A stretch of 35,951 nt of DNA from Aureococcus anophagefferens (Eukaryota > Sar > Pelagophyceae > Pelagomonadales > Pelagomonadaceae). The notes beneath the pieces are model-generated. The model was not told the origin of the DNA, ran no database searches, and saw only the letters and a program-made list of their open reading frames with translations. Shown one piece after another: positions 33,965-35,951 of this stretch. A program made the position numbers and the translations under genes. Position 1 is the stretch's first letter; every line of letters starts with the position of its first letter. The stretch lies in NCBI RefSeq assembly GCF_000186865.1, contig NW_008705600.1, positions 64,756 to 100,706 on the forward strand, in the 5' to 3' direction.

Positions 33965-35227
33965 ATGGCTTCGACTGCCGTCGCCGTCGCAGCCCTCGCG
34001 GCGGCCGCCGGCGCCTTCGCCCCTCGTCCCCGCGTCGCCGCGTTGCTGCGCGCGAGGAGCCAGGTCGACGGCTTCGTGCCGCCGCCCGACGACGCGGCGT
34101 GGATCGCGCCGGGCAAGGTCGTCGCCGCCGCCGACGAGCACGGCCAGTACTACGACGCGACGGTGCTGGAGCTGCGGACGCGCGCCGACGGCGGCATCGG
34201 CGCGGCCTTCGTGCAGTTCATCGGCTGGGAGGACTGGCCGAGCGAGTGGGTCGCGCGCGAGTCCCTCGCGTACCTGCCGCCGCGGTCCGCGCCGCCCGTC
34301 GACGACGCGGCGCTGTCGCCCGAGGCGCTCGCCGAGCGGCGCCGCGTGAACCGGCGGTCCCAGGACTGCTGGCAGTTCGACCAGTTTACGAAGGCCTTCG
34401 CGGGCAGCTGGCGCGGGGCCGGCGAGCGCTACGTCGCCGCGGGCCGCGCGTTGGCCGTCGCGGCGACGTTCGACGCCAAACTGGACCTCGAGCGCCGCGA
34501 CGACGCGACCGTCGCGTCGGCCCACGACGCCTGGGCGCTCGCCGTGTCGGAGCAACGGACGAACTTCGTCGTCCTCGACTCGCTCGGCGACGGCGCCGCG
34601 GAACCGGCCCGGGAGGCCGCCGCGCCGCCGCTCGGCGCCGTGACGCTCAAGCCCGCGACCTTCCGCGCCGAGGCCCGCGACGGCGGCGAGCTCGGCGGCA
34701 CGGCGGCCAACGGCGAGGCCTTCTCGACCGCGCGCGTCGACGGCGACGCGCTGGTCGTCGACGTCTGGGCGCGCGCCGCCGACGACGCGCTCTCGCTCCG
34801 CGTCGCCTACGAAAAAACGACCGGCGGCGCCTGGGCCTTCGCCTGCTGCGACCTGGCGCGCTGGTGTCCCGCGGGCGGCGCCGCGGCGCCGGCCGGCGAC
34901 GCTCTGGGCACGGGCCTCTACGACGTCCACCGCCGGCTGCGCGACATGGCGACGCGGGGCGCGCTCGACGAGTCCGTCGGCATCCACGAGCTCCGCCTGC
35001 CGGGGCGCGTCACGGCGGCGTTCCCGCGGACCCTCGACCCGGGCCGCGGCGGCCTCAACGCGAACGGCGGCGGCGTCGTCAGCCTCGACCTCGTCGCCGG
35101 CGACATGCGGATCCAGGTCGACCGCGTCTTCGACACGCCCCTGGGCGACCTCGCGTCCTTCGAGATCACGGACATCCTCGTCGACGACGCGGAGAAGTTC
35201 CCGGCCAAGCCCGTCTTCGACGACTAG
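33965..35227 (+). CDS. Plastid-targeted protein with Tudor/chromo-barrel-like domain
   Basis: Intronless, 420 residues. The leader MASTAVAVAALAAAAGAFAP ends in AGAFAP, the heterokont plastid motif. Residues about 45-105 (APGKVVAAADEHGQYYDATVLEL, VQFIGWEDWPSEWV) resemble a Tudor-knot or chromo-barrel domain, where the paired Trp form part of the barrel. The remainder is a large region (YVAAGRALAVAATFDAKLDLE, then LGTGLYDVHRRLRDMATRGALDES and VSLDLVAGDMRIQVDRVF) that I do not recognise but that has a regular beta-rich pattern. Role in the plastid unknown. Confidence 0.75.
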   Translation: MASTAVAVAALAAAAGAFAPRPRVAALLRARSQVDGFVPPPDDAAWIAPGKVVAAADEHGQYYDATVLELRTRADGGIGAAFVQFIGWEDWPSEWVARESLAYLPPRSAPPVDDAALSPEALAERRRVNRRSQDCWQFDQFTKAFAGSWRGAGERYVAAGRALAVAATFDAKLDLERRDDATVASAHDAWALAVSEQRTNFVVLDSLGDGAAEPAREAAAPPLGAVTLKPATFRAEARDGGELGGTAANGEAFSTARVDGDALVVDVWARAADDALSLRVAYEKTTGGAWAFACCDLARWCPAGGAAAPAGDALGTGLYDVHRRLRDMATRGALDESVGIHELRLPGRVTAAFPRTLDPGRGGLNANGGGVVSLDLVAGDMRIQVDRVFDTPLGDLASFEITDILVDDAEKFPAKPVFDD

Positions 35228-35951
35228 GGGGGCGGGCGTACACGCGAGCGGCCGGGTGTACATCTGAGTTCGCCCGCGCGAGGGGGAGAGCGGGACTCGG
35301 CGAGGTCACTTGCGAGGTCGCCACTCGACGAGTTCGACGTCGATTTTCGCGAACCCGGGGGCTATATGCTAGAGCTATATGCCTCGGCTGGAAGCGTGCC
35401 CGCGGTCGGAAGCGACTGCGCAAGGTCGGAGACGGCGCTTCGACTTGCGCTTACTTGCGCTTCGACGCGAATGGACAAGTGACGACGTCGACGAGGGCAG
35501 CGCAAACCTCATCCACCCGTCCTCGTCACCTGTCCAGCTGTGCCTAGATGCGACAAGGGGATCTTCAAGTATCTGGGGAGGCGACTACGCTGCCTCGAGG
35601 CGAGGCGACTATTATCCGGTCTGAGCTCCTCGGCAGCCCATTTCCGACCCCCGGGTCCTGGCTCCGTTGGGCCCCGCCGTGGCGGCGCTTCGGTCGAATG
35701 GGTACGTAGACCGCTTCCCCAAAGCGATTTCTTCTGGGAACACGTTTTGGCTGCGCACGGGCTGCCGCCTGTTCTAAGGAACCCCTCGAAGGGCTGCCTG
35801 CTGCCTGAGTTTGGCGGGGATCGTTGACTTTTTGGGCCTTTGACCTGCCCCATGACCTGCCCGAGCCATCGAGGCGAAAATATCAACGATCCCCGACGGC
35901 TACGACCCGACGTCGCGCGTGCAGCTCCGCGAGCACCTGGTATTGCCCCGC
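35228..35951. other. Right-edge interval without confident gene
   Basis: About 720 bp. It holds a CTATATGC motif repeated within 20 bp (GGGGGCTATATGCTAGAGC, then TATATGCC), a run of TTGCGCTT direct repeats near 35440-35465 and a 13-bp inverted repeat at 35815-35895. The last 63 bases (from 35889) read IPDGYDPTSRVQLREHL in gene-like codon use and could be the start of an exon that continues beyond the window. The short open frames at 35379-35624 and 35540-35827 show no protein-like pattern. Confidence 0.4.
35815..35895. repeat. 13-bp perfect inverted repeat
   Basis: CGGGGATCGTTGA at 35815-35827 and TCAACGATCCCCG at 35883-35895 enclose 55 bp. No matching target duplication was found beside the arms, so it could be a hairpin, a very small inverted-repeat element, or part of a terminator. 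Confidence 0.7.

Noticed and set aside
1..35951. A transposase that could mobilise the introners
   Set aside because: No DDE-type or other transposase motif was seen in any frame; the autonomous partner must be elsewhere, if it exists.

Overview
The window is eukaryotic nuclear DNA of very high GC, from a photosynthetic stramenopile that I infer to be pelagophyte-like (Aureococcus or a relative). Three observations support this. Several predicted proteins begin with a signal peptide followed by the heterokont plastid motif around a phenylalanine (AFAFAP, AGAFAP, ALAFEAP). Genes are packed 25-200 bp apart and mostly alternate in orientation. Nearly every intron is a short terminal-inverted-repeat element flanked by an 8-bp target duplication, which is how the introner elements of Aureococcus are known to behave. 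The species itself cannot be proved from this sequence alone.

Layout, left to right. A partial tandem cyclic-nucleotide-binding-domain protein (minus) is divergent from radial spoke protein RSPH3. A Ser/Thr kinase and a membrane-anchored Cys-rich protein follow on the minus strand. After a 550-bp gene-poor, less GC-rich stretch come a disordered protein (minus) and a divergent NYN-nuclease/CCCH zinc-finger protein. Next are a phosphate-carrier-like protein with a long N-terminal extension (minus) and a secreted YHYH/Cys-rich repeat protein (plus). Two MYND-finger genes flank a small SUMO-like gene that carries a SHOCT-like N-terminus. Then come a secretory protein, a plastid protein, a CRAL-TRIO protein, a divergent CLC-type channel interrupted by an assembly gap, a mitochondrial carrier, a tubby-like protein, a methyltransferase, a CGR1-like rRNA-processing factor and a two-pore K+ channel with an EF-hand. 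The window ends with a small plastid protein, a TMEM267-like membrane protein, a second plastid-targeted protein, and about 700 bp with no recognisable complete gene.

The most notable system is the set of eight intron-forming transposable elements. Six belong to family A (192 bp in five copies, 186 bp in one) and two to family B (203 and 124 bp). In every case the element ends in CAG next to an 8-bp duplicated target that begins with GT or GC. Removing the element plus one target copy as a GT-AG or GC-AG intron restores an uninterrupted reading frame. I checked this frame by frame in seven genes. The elements work in both orientations relative to the host gene. Families A and B share ordered internal sequence blocks, which points to common ancestry. 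No transposase gene is present, so the elements look non-autonomous.

A second theme is short local duplication at gene ends: a copied start codon making a 13-residue upstream ORF, a duplicated signal-peptide segment, a duplicated plastid-targeting segment, and a detached copy of a MYND gene's last codons.
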